Positions 1 to 8,936 of a stretch of DNA of 64,000 nucleotides are shown piece after piece (position 1 is the stretch's first letter; every line of letters starts with the position of its first letter). The translations under genes were made by a program, and so were the position numbers. Below the pieces are notes generated by a model. It was given only the letters and a program-made list of their open reading frames with translations. It searched no databases and was not told the DNA's origin. The stretch is from Novosphingobium sp. G106 (GTDB lineage Bacteria > Pseudomonadota > Alphaproteobacteria > Sphingomonadales > Sphingomonadaceae), in the NCBI RefSeq assembly GCF_019075875.1, contig NZ_JAHOOZ010000001.1:3162001-3226000 (forward strand), given 5' to 3'.

Positions 1-73
1 CCTGCGCGAGCGAGACCCCGGGCGATGAGATTGCAACAACTGCAAATCCAGCCGCGAATGCATATTTTGTCAT
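1..73 (-). CDS. N-terminus of an exported protein, possibly a TonB-dependent receptor (partial)
   Basis: Only the first 24 codons lie in the window. They read MTKYAFAAGFAVVAISSP and then GVSLAQ, a signal peptide with a short basic start, a hydrophobic core and a likely cleavage site near SLA-Q. A strong GGGGGAG ribosome site sits about 8 bases upstream of the ATG. The two complete TonB receptors in this window begin in the same way and their signal peptides also end in -AQ. That makes a third receptor plausible, but nothing of the mature protein can be seen. A 20-bp palindrome lies about 100 bp upstream and may control the gene. Confidence 0.55.
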   Translation of the reverse strand, partial: MTKYAFAAGFAVVAISSPGVSLAQ

Positions 74-164
74 CGTGAGACTCCCCCTCAATGCGCGCCC
101 GTTCAGACGGAGCTGCAGATATGCAGGCGGGAATATAGATAGATTTGAAGCTCTGCAATTTGTA

Positions 165-184
165 TTTTGATTATATAATCAAAA
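165..184. promoter_or_regulatory. Perfect 20-bp palindrome, putative operator
   Basis: TTTTGATTATATAATCAAAA is a perfect AT-rich palindrome in the gap between the SnoaL-like gene ending at 293 and the exported-protein start at 73. Its size and TTGAT...ATCAA symmetry suit a dimeric repressor of the GntR/FCD type. No such regulator is encoded nearby, so that assignment is inference. Confidence 0.45.
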
Positions 185-292
185 ATATCTGAATCGCGAG
201 TCAGCTGCGGCGCGCACGGGTCCGCCGTGGGGGCCAATGATAAATCCATTACATTGAAGGACATTGCTCGACACAAGGACTGATCTCTGAAT

Positions 293-853
293 CTAGCGCT
301 GGTGAGTAAGGCGGTCGACCGCTGCAGAGTCCTGCCGTTCCCAGAAAGTCTTCCACGTCGCGTAGGCATGCGAGCCAAGAAAATGTTTCGGATTTAGGTC
401 CCGGTCTGGCCAATGCGCAAATGGTGGGCATGGCCGCTCATCGATATTGGTCGCATAGAAGAACGATGGGAGATGCTTGCGAAAATACCAGCGTCCGTCA
501 ACTCGCTCGTACTCATCGAAGTAGGTCATGATCATCACTACCCAGTTGTCGCCATCTTCGTGCTCCGCTCGGCAGTAAGTCGTGCCGGTCGCCAGATCTT
601 CGTCGACAAAGTCGAAAACATGACCACAGATCTGGTGCTGGCTCCTGTAGAACCCCACAAGGACGGATTCATAGAAGGCGCGCAGACCCGCGCGACCCCG
701 CCCCCATTTCCCGGCATCGACCCCCGGCACGAAGAGGTTGACCAATGTGTCGATGTCACGCGAATCGACGGCCAAGGCGTAACGCGAAGGCAGCATCTGG
801 ATGGCCTGAGTCGATTCGATTCGCTCCAGCCGGCGAACGATCGCTTCATCCAT
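293..853 (-). CDS. SnoaL-like / NTF2-fold polyketide-cyclase family protein
   Basis: The 186-residue protein starts MDEAIVRRLERIESTQAI, behind a good GGAGAGG ribosome site; an in-frame extension to 970 lacks one. It has the usual order of the SnoaL_4 group: an N-terminal helix pair, then SRYALAVDSRDIDTLVNLF, a CxHxFDFVDED-like strand and a DGRWYFRKHLPSFFY strand. These cone-shaped proteins act as small dehydratases, isomerases or hydroxylase partners, and sphingomonad catabolic clusters often carry several. The specific reaction cannot be read from sequence. It is one of three SnoaL-like proteins here (also 3577-4134 and 16745-17212) and is transcribed divergently from the TetR gene that follows. 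Confidence 0.8.
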   Translation of the reverse strand: MDEAIVRRLERIESTQAIQMLPSRYALAVDSRDIDTLVNLFVPGVDAGKWGRGRAGLRAFYESVLVGFYRSQHQICGHVFDFVDEDLATGTTYCRAEHEDGDNWVVMIMTYFDEYERVDGRWYFRKHLPSFFYATNIDERPCPPFAHWPDRDLNPKHFLGSHAYATWKTFWERQDSAAVDRLTHQR

Positions 854-1082
854 GGCCTCTCCTCTCTGGTCAGTGGCGTGAGCGTCACGGATCTCGCCGG
901 CCGCATCTGCCACGGATTTTTGTTGGTATCCGCTTAACAAAACTTCGTAAAGGCTCGGCCTGGCGGCCACATGGTCCCGACGAGGGAAACGTGCAAAAAC
1001 TCAGGGCCTCATGGACTTGCTGGTTAAATTTTGGGATGGACCCACGTTGGGGACGGTGCATCGTTTCCCCCAGCACGAGGAT

Positions 1083-1800
1083 GTGGAATTGACCGTTAGC
1101 GACGGCGGAAAAAACTCGGGAAAGCGCAAAAGGCAAAAGGCCGTTGTCGGCCGGGCCTTGATCATCGCGGCGGCGCGGGAATTGTTCGCAGAGCGTGGCT
1201 ATGCCCGCACCACGACCCGAGACATCGCTTCAAAGGCAAATTCGAGCGAAGTGCTGCTATTCCGCTATTTCCAAAGCAAGGCGAACCTTTTTCGCGAGGC
1301 CGTGGTCGACCCCTTTGACGATTTCCTCAAGACTTTCCTGGAAGCGCAGTCGGCCGCAACAGGCGACGAGCCGTTCGCTGGTTCGCAGGATTTCGTCGAT
1401 CGACTTTTCAGCGCCTTCAGCGAACATCGCGAAGTCCTGTTCGCGCTGATAAGCACCCGCCTGTATGAAGCGGGGGGAGCCGGAAGAACAGGTCAACGCG
1501 GTCGGCTTCAAGGAATATTTCCGTGTCGCGGTTGAACGGATCGAAGACGAATTGAAGGTGATGGGCGTTACGCCGACGATTTCGCCTGAGATCAGCAGCC
1601 GGATTTCGTTCACCGCGGTGATGGCCACTGCACTTTTCCATAAATGGATCTTTGCGGACACGAACATCAAAGCGAATGAGGTGATTACCGCGCTGACCGA
1701 ATTTATCATCGCTGGCATGGCCGGCATAGGCGAGCGACGTCGCGAGGAAGCCGCTCGGGATTCAGCCGTACCCGCTACCAGGAAGTCAACTGCCGTATAA
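1083..1800 (+). pseudogene. TetR/AcrR-family regulator, frameshifted in a G6 run
   Basis: The N-terminal half is a clear TetR DNA-binding domain: ALIIAAARELFAERGYARTT, then RDIASKANSSEVLLFRYFQS. Reading then breaks at a run of six G at 1472-1477. The following 100 codons (EPEEQVNAVGFKEYF and so on to 1800) continue a typical TetR ligand-binding half in another frame. Removing one G joins the halves as STRLYEAGEPEEQVNAVG. The start is uncertain: GTG at 1083 gives a normal N-terminus, and ATG at 1011 adds 24 residues. It lies between the SnoaL gene and the acyl-CoA ligase operon, either of which it might control. Damage may be real or a base-calling error. Confidence 0.75.
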
Positions 1801-1846
1801 GGTTCTGCGCCGCAGGCGACCGCCCCCAGGGGAGCCTGCCAGCGGA

Positions 1847-3532
1847 CTACTTGCTCCCCTCGACCAGAGCCTTGGCCATCTCTCGAAGCTCATTCTTCAG
1901 GATTTTGCCCTGGGGCGAAACGGGCAGACTTTCGACCGAGACGACCCGCTCCGGAATCTTCTGCTTGGCGAGCCCATATTCGACAAGGTGACGAAACACT
2001 TCCTGCAGATCGAATTGATAGCCCGGTTTAGCCACGACAAAAGCACAAACCGCTTCACCGGTCTTCTCGCTGGGCATGCCCACTACCGCGACATTGCTTA
2101 TGCCGGGATGAGTGAACAATGCATCCTCGATTTCCTTCGGACTTAAATTCTCTCCGTTCCGGATGATGAGGTCCTTCTTGCGCCCGGTAATGAGGAGATA
2201 CTTACCGTCCACCACCCGGCCAAGGTCGCCGGTGCGGAAGAAGCCTTCGTCATCGAACGCCTCCTCGTTGTCCTCGAGCCGCAGGTAGCCCAGCATCATA
2301 TTTGCCCCGCGCAACAGAATCTCCCCTTCCTGATCCTGGGGCATGGCGGCGCCGGTCACGGCGTGCACGACTTTGACTTCGGTATGTTTGATGAGGCCGT
2401 CGGTGTTGGCCCCATATTCGATGTCGTCCCGGCTGCGGATGCCGCAGGTGGCGGTCGGTACCTCGGTACAGCCATAAACGCGATAGGCCACGACGTTGGG
2501 GAACCATTCGTGCGCTTGATAGATCAATTCCGGCGGCACGGTCGCGCCGCCGCAACCGGCCTTGGTGAGACTGGGCAACTGGGTGCCGGCAGCCTTCGCT
2601 GCCTCCAAAAGACCCTTGAGGAACGGCGTCGCCCCACCACAGCTGTTCGCCTGATATTGTTCGACCAGCGTGACCGCCTCTGCGGGGTTCCATGAATCCA
2701 TCAGAACCACAGTGGCGCCGCCGATAACCGGAGTGAGGTTGGCAACCACGATCCCCGCGATATGGGAAATGGGCGTTGCGACCAAGTTCACTTCGTGATC
2801 GCTGGTAGCAAGTTCGATGACGTGCGCCTCGCCCTGGACCATGAAGCTGTTGTGGCTGTGAACGACGCATTTGGGTCGGCCGGTGGTGCCGGAGGTGTGC
2901 ATGACGACGTAAATTGAATCCGGATCGACCTGCGGCAGTGGGTCGTCGGCCACGCCAGAGGCCAGGAGCTCCGAATAGCTCTGCGCCGATGGCCGGCTTC
3001 CCCGCAACACAACGATATCGACAGGCCGATCGAGAGTTTCGTTCACCTTCTCGAACATCTGCGCATAGTCGTGTCCACGGAACTGTTCCGGCACGAAAAC
3101 CATTCGTGTCCCGACATCTTCCATCATGAAACGAACTTCGCGTTCGCGGTAGATCGGAACCAGCGGGTTCACGATCAGGCCTGCCAACGCTGCGGCGACA
3201 TTGATGACCGAGCCCTCGTACCAGTTGGGTATCTGGTATGAAAGCACGTCACCGGGCTGCAAGCCGCGGCGGCGCAGGGCGCTCGCCAGCAACACGGCTT
3301 CGTCGTACAGGGCGGCGGCACTGTATTCCCGGCCCTGTTCCACGAGCAGCACCCGGTCGGGCTCCGCAACCGCGAGGTCGCGCATCAGGATGGCCAGGGT
3401 GGTGTCCAGCCAGGCACCCGACTTGCGCCATCGAGCCGCAAGATCGCCATCCCAGCGGACGCGAAAGCCGCCGGGCATCTCGCGCACTCCGACTGGTGTG
3501 CGGGAATGAGTCGTTCCATCTGGTTGTGCCAT
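1847..3532 (-). CDS. AMP-dependent acyl-CoA synthetase (FadD/cyclohexanecarboxylate-CoA ligase type)
   Basis: This 561-residue ligase belongs to the ANL superfamily and would form an acyl-adenylate and then a CoA thioester. Motifs appear in the right order: the P-loop MHTSGTTGRPK at about residues 211-221, the A5 motif YRVYGCTE, the hinge FRTGDLGRVVDGKYLLITGRK, and the C-terminal catalytic lysine in PVSPQGKILKNEL. Length is normal. It is last in a minus-strand operon behind a KstD-like dehydrogenase and a SnoaL-like protein with gaps of about 45 bp. It therefore probably activates a carboxylate made or modified by those enzymes. The acid's identity is unknown. Confidence 0.92.
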   Translation of the reverse strand: MAQPDGTTHSRTPVGVREMPGGFRVRWDGDLAARWRKSGAWLDTTLAILMRDLAVAEPDRVLLVEQGREYSAAALYDEAVLLASALRRRGLQPGDVLSYQIPNWYEGSVINVAAALAGLIVNPLVPIYREREVRFMMEDVGTRMVFVPEQFRGHDYAQMFEKVNETLDRPVDIVVLRGSRPSAQSYSELLASGVADDPLPQVDPDSIYVVMHTSGTTGRPKCVVHSHNSFMVQGEAHVIELATSDHEVNLVATPISHIAGIVVANLTPVIGGATVVLMDSWNPAEAVTLVEQYQANSCGGATPFLKGLLEAAKAAGTQLPSLTKAGCGGATVPPELIYQAHEWFPNVVAYRVYGCTEVPTATCGIRSRDDIEYGANTDGLIKHTEVKVVHAVTGAAMPQDQEGEILLRGANMMLGYLRLEDNEEAFDDEGFFRTGDLGRVVDGKYLLITGRKKDLIIRNGENLSPKEIEDALFTHPGISNVAVVGMPSEKTGEAVCAFVVAKPGYQFDLQEVFRHLVEYGLAKQKIPERVVSVESLPVSPQGKILKNELREMAKALVEGSK

Positions 3533-3576
3533 GTCGGTTCCGGGTCTTATGATTGCTGGGTGAAGAAGGCTTACGC

Positions 3577-4134
3577 TCAGTAGGGAAATACCTGTTCGGG
3601 CCGGTCGACAACGAGCGGTCGATCATAGGAACTGTCTTCCCCGCTCCGCGCGGATAATCCGGAAGACGCGAGCGCCGCCAGATAGGCGGGATCGGAAGGA
3701 ACATCATTGAGCGTTCCCATCCATTCGATCAGGCATTTGCGTGCCGCGATGGCCCAGCGACCATCCCGCTTCTCGAAGCGGTCGAGGTAACGCCCGCCGG
3801 ACAAGGTCACTTCGGGACCCTCGCGATTGACGCCTGCAAATAGGTAGTATGTTTCGCAATGCGCCACATCGCCATCGAATTCGCAGCTATGGTTAAGGAT
3901 GTAATGGTGATGGCGCGTCTGGTATTTCGCGTGAAAGTCATAAGCCCAGTCTGCGAACTTTTCCGCCGGGCCGCAGAAGACAGCGTGGTCATCCCAGGCA
4001 TCTTCATGATAGACAGATCGCAGTATTTCGCGATCCCTCCGGTCGATACCGCGCGAATAGCGCTGGAGGCAATCGCTGATGGCCTGACGGTCGATCAGCG
4101 TCTGGACCTCGGCTGGCAGGCTTTCACTGTTCAT
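3577..4134 (-). CDS. SnoaL-like / NTF2-fold protein
   Basis: The 185-residue protein has the SnoaL_4 outline: LIDRQAISDCLQRYSRGIDR, then VYHEDAWDDHAVFCG, the histidine-rich TRHHHYILNHSCEFDGD strand, and DRFEKRDGRWAIAARKCL. The Tyr/Asp/His positions typical of the fold are present, but the reaction cannot be named. It lies between the KstD-like flavoprotein and the acyl-CoA ligase with short gaps on both sides, so the three genes are likely co-transcribed. A dehydratase, isomerase or aldol-type role on the product of the flavoprotein is plausible inference. Confidence 0.82.
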   Translation of the reverse strand: MNSESLPAEVQTLIDRQAISDCLQRYSRGIDRRDREILRSVYHEDAWDDHAVFCGPAEKFADWAYDFHAKYQTRHHHYILNHSCEFDGDVAHCETYYLFAGVNREGPEVTLSGGRYLDRFEKRDGRWAIAARKCLIEWMGTLNDVPSDPAYLAALASSGLSARSGEDSSYDRPLVVDRPEQVFPY

Positions 4135-4179
4135 GACGTCGTCTCCTCGTTTATTTGGCCGGACCTTCCTGTGCGCAGT

Positions 4180-5826
4180 TCAGGCTGCGTTCGAGCGTGT
4201 CGCATGGAGTGCCGCGACATATCCAAATACGAAGCTCGCAGCGATGCTCGCGCCGGCAGCCGGATAACAACGTCCCATAACCGACGCCGTGCTGTTGCCC
4301 GTCGCATAAAGGCCCTGGATCACCGACCCATCCTCCCGGACAACCCGCGCGTTCTCATCGGTCAGGATACCGCCGAACGTCCCGACATCGCCGGGAACAA
4401 GTTCGACGGAATAAAACGGCGCCTTTTCGATCGTGCCCAGGGTTGGGCTGGGCTTGTGCGTGAAGTCAGCCCAGACAGTATCGTAGACGCGGTCCCCGCG
4501 ACGAAAATCTGCGTCGCGGCCCGAGCGCGCGAAGCCGTTGAATCGCTCGACCGTCGATGAGAGGCCAACCGGATCGATTCCCCGCTGCCCTGCGAGTTCC
4601 GCAAGGCTGCCCGCCTTTTTCATGTAACCGGTCTCGATCCATTGAGCGGGAGTTTTTCCCGGTGGAGTCGTTCCCCAAGGGTAACTGTTACGATGCTGGC
4701 TATCGAGGATGATGTAGGCGGGAACAGCTTCGGCTGCGTACATAGCCTGACCGAATTCCATGTAGGAACATGCCTCGTCGGCGAACCGCTTGCCATTTTT
4801 GTCAACGACAATCAGGTGGGGCTTTGCCAGCTCGGGCACGCTCATGCTCGGCACGGCGCTGCCCGGTGGGAGGGAACTTGGTATCCAGATAGTCTGGTCG
4901 AGCAAGTCTGTCGCAGCGCCATGCGCCATCGCTATGCGAATGAGATCCCCGGTGTCGCCCGGATTGGCATTGGTCCATTCCGTGGTGGAGGGGTGTGGCT
5001 GGTACCGGTCGCGCATCTCGGCATTGTGCGAGAACCCGCCCGCAGCGATCACGACGCCATCGCGCGCTTGGATACGCTGCTCAGTGCCTGCGATCGTCGC
5101 GATCACCCCTGCCACCCGTTCGCCCTCGAACGCAAGATCGATAACCGGAGCACAGGTCCGGAGCTCCACGCCCTGCTCCAAGGCCGCTTTCAGGACCCGG
5201 CCGCCGAGGGATCCCCCGGACGTGACCCACTGCTTTCCCGTGACCCGCATGACACCTAGTCGCCAGGCCAGCTTGATAACCGTCAGCAGGCCTTTTAGCG
5301 ACTTCTTAGCCAGCGTCAGAAGTACCCCTTCCATTGCCGTAACCGGCAGGGTGATGGGACCACGGCGCAGCTTCGCGTTAAACTCGCCCAACTCTCGGGC
5401 ATCGAACATCGGACAGATCAGTGAACGGCTTCGCGGGCATCCGCCCGGCCGTTCATCGTAGTAGTCGGCCCAGCCCTCGGCGCGCTCGAAAGCGATGCCC
5501 TGCTGCATCATCATCGACACCATGTCCGGTCCTGCCCGCAGGAAGGCCTCCTTGCGTGCCGGCGATGTCGACGGTCCAGCTTCCCCAACGGTCGCATCCA
5601 TGTAAGCGCGTCCTGCCTCGTGACTGTCCTCAACTCCATCTACCGCTTGCAGCGGATGGTTGGGGATCCACAGGACACCGCCCGACATCGAGGTCGACCC
5701 GCCCACGAGCTCGGTTTTTTCCAGCAGCAGGACCGATTTTCCCTGGCTTCTTGCTGCCAAGCCGGCGGCCAATGCGCCGCCGCCGCTACCCACGACGACC
5801 AGATCCCAGCTCTCGTTCCAAGTCAT
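4180..5826 (-). CDS. FAD-dependent oxidoreductase, 3-ketosteroid delta1-dehydrogenase-like
   Basis: The protein begins MTWNESWDLVVVGSGGGALA (548 residues); the reading frame is open upstream to 5880, but this ATG puts the dinucleotide fold at the very start as in relatives. Family marks are the GSGGGALAAGLAAR FAD fold, EKTELVGGSTSMSGGVLWIP, and the C-terminal GRCYPAAGASIAASFVFGY, where the YPxxG pattern matches the conserved Tyr and Gly of KstD active sites. The enzyme would introduce a C=C bond next to a ring ketone or reduce it. It heads the operon with a SnoaL-like protein and an acyl-CoA ligase. A paralogue lies at 40157-41890. The steroid substrate is not established. Confidence 0.88.
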   Translation of the reverse strand: MTWNESWDLVVVGSGGGALAAGLAARSQGKSVLLLEKTELVGGSTSMSGGVLWIPNHPLQAVDGVEDSHEAGRAYMDATVGEAGPSTSPARKEAFLRAGPDMVSMMMQQGIAFERAEGWADYYDERPGGCPRSRSLICPMFDARELGEFNAKLRRGPITLPVTAMEGVLLTLAKKSLKGLLTVIKLAWRLGVMRVTGKQWVTSGGSLGGRVLKAALEQGVELRTCAPVIDLAFEGERVAGVIATIAGTEQRIQARDGVVIAAGGFSHNAEMRDRYQPHPSTTEWTNANPGDTGDLIRIAMAHGAATDLLDQTIWIPSSLPPGSAVPSMSVPELAKPHLIVVDKNGKRFADEACSYMEFGQAMYAAEAVPAYIILDSQHRNSYPWGTTPPGKTPAQWIETGYMKKAGSLAELAGQRGIDPVGLSSTVERFNGFARSGRDADFRRGDRVYDTVWADFTHKPSPTLGTIEKAPFYSVELVPGDVGTFGGILTDENARVVREDGSVIQGLYATGNSTASVMGRCYPAAGASIAASFVFGYVAALHATRSNAA

Positions 5827-5932
5827 CCCGACATCCCGATCCTGAGCCGCGCGACGCAAGCCGCGACCATGTGCGCTCACCGCATTTGTTTAGCACTCAC
5901 TAAACCAAGAATTGGCCGGGTCAATGTCTCGT

Positions 5933-6733
5933 TCAACCGTTTTCCTTGATCAACATCGGCTCCCTGACGTCGCCAGAGGCGCGACGGGCGACTTCGCCCA
6001 CGATCGTCATGAGTTCTTGCTTGCGTGCGACGAGACGCGACAAAGGCAACGCGACACTCAAGGCCGCGATAACATCTCCGTTCGGGCCAAATACCGGCGC
6101 GGCGATTGCCCCCCCGTCACCATAGATCTCGCCGAGACTGACCCACAGGCGGGTGTCGCGCACTTCGTCGAGCTGCTGCCTGAAGATATCCTTGTCCACG
6201 GTTGTCGCCGGGGTGAACGGTCGCATGTCGAGCGCTTCGAGGTAATCTTCCTGGTATTCGCGAGGCTGGAAGGCCAACAAGACCCGCCCCGAGGCGGTTG
6301 CATACAGCGGCCCGCCAGAACCCAGGCTGTAAACATAACGGATGCGCTGAGATCCTTCGATTGCGTCGACGTGCATGAACCGGTGTTCGGTTCGGTCGAT
6401 TACGCTGAGCATCGCAGTCTCCTGCGAACGGTCGGCCAGTTCCCGTAAATAGCTGCGCATCGAGCGAAGCAACGACCAGCCGCTCGAAATGTGGGTAGCC
6501 AGCCGGAAGGCCTTGGGCCCTAACTGGTAGGAGAGCCCGTCGAGCGTAAGGAAACCATCGGCTTCGAGAGCGCGAAGGGTGTTGTGAACTGTGCTCTTAG
6601 CCTCGTTCAGCTGTTGGCCTATCTCACTCAGGGTAAGCCCGTCCGGCTCGCCGGACAGTACCTCGAAGAGACGGAGCACCCTCGCAATCGCTCGCGGGCC
6701 GGCACTTACATCAGGCTTACCTTGCTCATTCAT
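5933..6733 (-). CDS. IclR-family transcriptional regulator
   Basis: The 266-residue protein has an N-terminal winged helix (ARVLRLFEVLSGEPDGLTLS, then EIGQQLNEAKSTVHNTLRAL) and a C-terminal GAF-like effector domain (SLGSGGPLYATASGRVLLAF and GGAIAAPVFGPNGDVIAALS). Length and domain order are those of IclR. It lies directly upstream of the KstD-like operon on the same strand and divergent from the hydrolase at 6841, so it may control either or both. A GCGGA-3-TCCGC repeat sits just upstream of its start. IclR proteins in catabolic clusters usually sense the substrate or an aromatic or acid intermediate; the effector here is unknown. Confidence 0.93.
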   Translation of the reverse strand: MNEQGKPDVSAGPRAIARVLRLFEVLSGEPDGLTLSEIGQQLNEAKSTVHNTLRALEADGFLTLDGLSYQLGPKAFRLATHISSGWSLLRSMRSYLRELADRSQETAMLSVIDRTEHRFMHVDAIEGSQRIRYVYSLGSGGPLYATASGRVLLAFQPREYQEDYLEALDMRPFTPATTVDKDIFRQQLDEVRDTRLWVSLGEIYGDGGAIAAPVFGPNGDVIAALSVALPLSRLVARKQELMTIVGEVARRASGDVREPMLIKENG

Positions 6734-6756
6734 AACCGTTCACCCTGCACAATCGG

Positions 6757-6769
6757 GCGGAATGTCCGC
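6757..6769. promoter_or_regulatory. GCGGA-ATG-TCCGC inverted repeat, putative IclR operator
   Basis: A perfect 5-bp inverted repeat with a 3-bp centre lies in the 107-bp gap between the divergent IclR gene and the alpha/beta hydrolase. Size and place suit autoregulation and control of the hydrolase operon, but short repeats arise by chance in GC-rich DNA. Confidence 0.3.
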
Positions 6770-6840
6770 GATCTGCGAAAAGTTTGACACGCCATCAACC
6801 ACCCATATAAGAAATCCGAACGCTGTTCCATTTTTTAAGG

Positions 6841-7884
6841 GTGCCCGTGCAAACCACGCTCGATCCATCTGGACAGTCTCCCAATCGGTCGCAAGTTCAA
6901 TCCGATCCCGAGCGACGGACTGGCCCCCGCTCTGCATCGGAATACCAGCTGGCACCGTATGGCGGAGCGAGGCCGCCTGCCCCGGAATGGGCACGAAAGG
7001 CATGGAACAACAAACCCGATCGATCCATGGTTCAGATCGAAGGGGCGAACATCGAGGTTCTCGCCTGGGGAGAACGACACCTTCCGGGAATCCTTCTGCT
7101 CCATGGCAGCAGAGCAGGTGCAGACTGGTGGAGCACCATCGCGCCGCGATTGATGGACGACTACCGAGTGATTGCGCTCTCCAGTTCCGGAATGGGCGGT
7201 TCCGATTGGCGTCCGAGTTACAGCATCACCCAGTTCGCTCGCGAGCTTATCGCCGTTGCGCAGTTGCAAGGCCTTTACGAGCGGGGCGGAAAGCCCATCG
7301 TGGTCGCTCATTCTTTCGGGGGTTACGTGGCGCTGCGCGCCTGTACGCTAGACCCGGAGCGAATTGGCGGAGTCGTGCTAATCGATTGCCTGCTGCATGA
7401 CCTGAAAGCGGCGGAGCAGCCATGGCGAGCGCAGCAACCCGAGCCGCGCCGAACCTACGCGACCATCGCCGATGCGCTGGCCCGTTTCCGGTTGATCCCT
7501 TCTCGCCTGACCGATTGTCATTGGGCGCTTGACGATATCGCCCGCCGGTCACTGCGACATGACCCACTGACCGGAGAGTGGAGCTGGCATTTCGATAACG
7601 CCTTGTTCGCCAAAATTGCAGCGGAGGATATGTCGGACTTCGACAGCATTCGCCAACCTGTGGCGATCGTTCGCGGTGAGTTCTCAGAGCTTTATGACGG
7701 CGCGGTGCGCGCCCGTGTCGAGCAGTTGTTCGGCACGTCGATACCCGACATCGTAGTACCCGAGGCGGGCCATCACATCATGATCGACCAGCCGCTAGCA
7801 CTGGTGGCGACCTTGAGAACCCTGGTCGGCACATGGTCCGCCTGTTCCCGTCCGGATCGCCGGTCGCGATTGGGTTGCGGCTAG
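6841..7884 (+). CDS. Alpha/beta-fold hydrolase
   Basis: The 347-residue protein has a classic alpha/beta hydrolase core: ILLLHGSRAGADWW holds the oxyanion region, AHSFGGYVALRA the nucleophile elbow with Ser, GEFSELYDG the likely acid region, and EAGHHIMIDQP the catalytic His. The GTG start at 6841 has only AAGG right beside it. However, the 60 residues before ATG 7027 include PAPEWARKAWNN, a segment many relatives share, so the long form is preferred. It is followed at 51 bp by an amidohydrolase-fold protein and is divergent from IclR. Possible roles are ester hydrolysis or C-C bond cleavage of a ring-opened diketone. Confidence 0.88.
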   Translation: MPVQTTLDPSGQSPNRSQVQSDPERRTGPRSASEYQLAPYGGARPPAPEWARKAWNNKPDRSMVQIEGANIEVLAWGERHLPGILLLHGSRAGADWWSTIAPRLMDDYRVIALSSSGMGGSDWRPSYSITQFARELIAVAQLQGLYERGGKPIVVAHSFGGYVALRACTLDPERIGGVVLIDCLLHDLKAAEQPWRAQQPEPRRTYATIADALARFRLIPSRLTDCHWALDDIARRSLRHDPLTGEWSWHFDNALFAKIAAEDMSDFDSIRQPVAIVRGEFSELYDGAVRARVEQLFGTSIPDIVVPEAGHHIMIDQPLALVATLRTLVGTWSACSRPDRRSRLGCG

Positions 7885-7935
7885 CCGTCCTCACGAATGA
7901 GACCGGTATTACTACAAGAAAAGGATGCCCTGCAG

Positions 7936-8820
7936 ATGAGTGAAACAGACACCCCCCTGTTCGCGCACGGCCTCCGGGCCATCGATTGCATGATCGATGC
8001 CAAGTGGCGGGGCGGCCTTCATACGTCGGCGATCCCCGCGGCCTATAGGGACAAGGACAGTAGTAACTATGTCCATCCCGCCGAGTACCTGTTCCAGGGT
8101 TCGCCCGAGCGTATCAAAGAAGGCGAAACGCCAGATTCGCTGGCGGAGACTTTGGAGCGGCACGGTATCGACAAGGCAATGCTGTCGATCGACCCTAAAG
8201 ACCCGGCCAAAGTTCTTGATTGCCTCGAACGCTATCCGACACGTTTCTGGGCGAAGTTGCCGATCGATCCGCGTGAAGGCATGGAAGCGCTCCGCAAGAT
8301 GGAATACTACGCTCGGACCTATCCATTGGTGCGTGCGATCGCGCTGACGCCGATGTTTTATCAGCTCCCTCCGAATGACAAAGTCTACTACCCCGTATAC
8401 GCAAAGGCGATAGAACTGGGCCTGCCCGTTACCGTGAATGTTGGAATTCCAGGCCCACGCGTTCCCGGTGAATGTCAGAACCCGTTATACCTCGATGAAG
8501 TAATGTACTTCTTTCCCGAACTGACGGTGGTCATGGCGCATGGCGGGGAGCCGTGGGAAGACACCTGCGTCAAGCTTATGCTGAAATGGCCAAATCTTTA
8601 CTACTACACCTCGGCCTTCGCGCCGAAGCACTACCCCAAAGCGGTAATCGACTACGCTAACACCCGCGGCGCGGACAAGGTGTTCTATGCCGGTTACTAC
8701 CCGGCCATCTCACTGGATCGATTGCAGAATGAAATGGCCAACGTGCCGCTGCGTCCCCATGTGTGGCCTAAATTCCTACGCGAGAATGCCATCAAGGTGT
8801 TCAAACTCGGCGAAATTTGA
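7936..8820 (+). CDS. Amidohydrolase_2-like TIM-barrel protein lacking usual metal ligands
   Basis: The protein starts MSETDTPLFAHGLRAIDCMI (294 residues). The barrel pattern of the amidohydrolase_2 family is clear: AETLERHGIDKAMLS, PTRFWAKLPIDPREG, VVMAHGGEPWEDT and FLRENAIKVF at the end. The N-terminal HxH seen in active members is replaced by the DCMIDAKW region, and the late GSDYP-type aspartate is replaced by AGYYP. One histidine (AHGG) remains. It may use few or no metals, like some decarboxylase or hydrolase relatives, or play a non-catalytic role. It forms a probable two-gene unit with the alpha/beta hydrolase upstream. Confidence 0.8.
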   Translation: MSETDTPLFAHGLRAIDCMIDAKWRGGLHTSAIPAAYRDKDSSNYVHPAEYLFQGSPERIKEGETPDSLAETLERHGIDKAMLSIDPKDPAKVLDCLERYPTRFWAKLPIDPREGMEALRKMEYYARTYPLVRAIALTPMFYQLPPNDKVYYPVYAKAIELGLPVTVNVGIPGPRVPGECQNPLYLDEVMYFFPELTVVMAHGGEPWEDTCVKLMLKWPNLYYYTSAFAPKHYPKAVIDYANTRGADKVFYAGYYPAISLDRLQNEMANVPLRPHVWPKFLRENAIKVFKLGEI

Positions 8821-8936
8821 AAGACGAGCCGGCTAATGGGCTCTAGGCCGATGAGGTAAGATTACCCCTCCGGCTATGCGACTGCGTTCGGGAGGCGTGG
8901 CTGTGCAGAACCGGGCATGCCCTACCCGGGTCTCGG

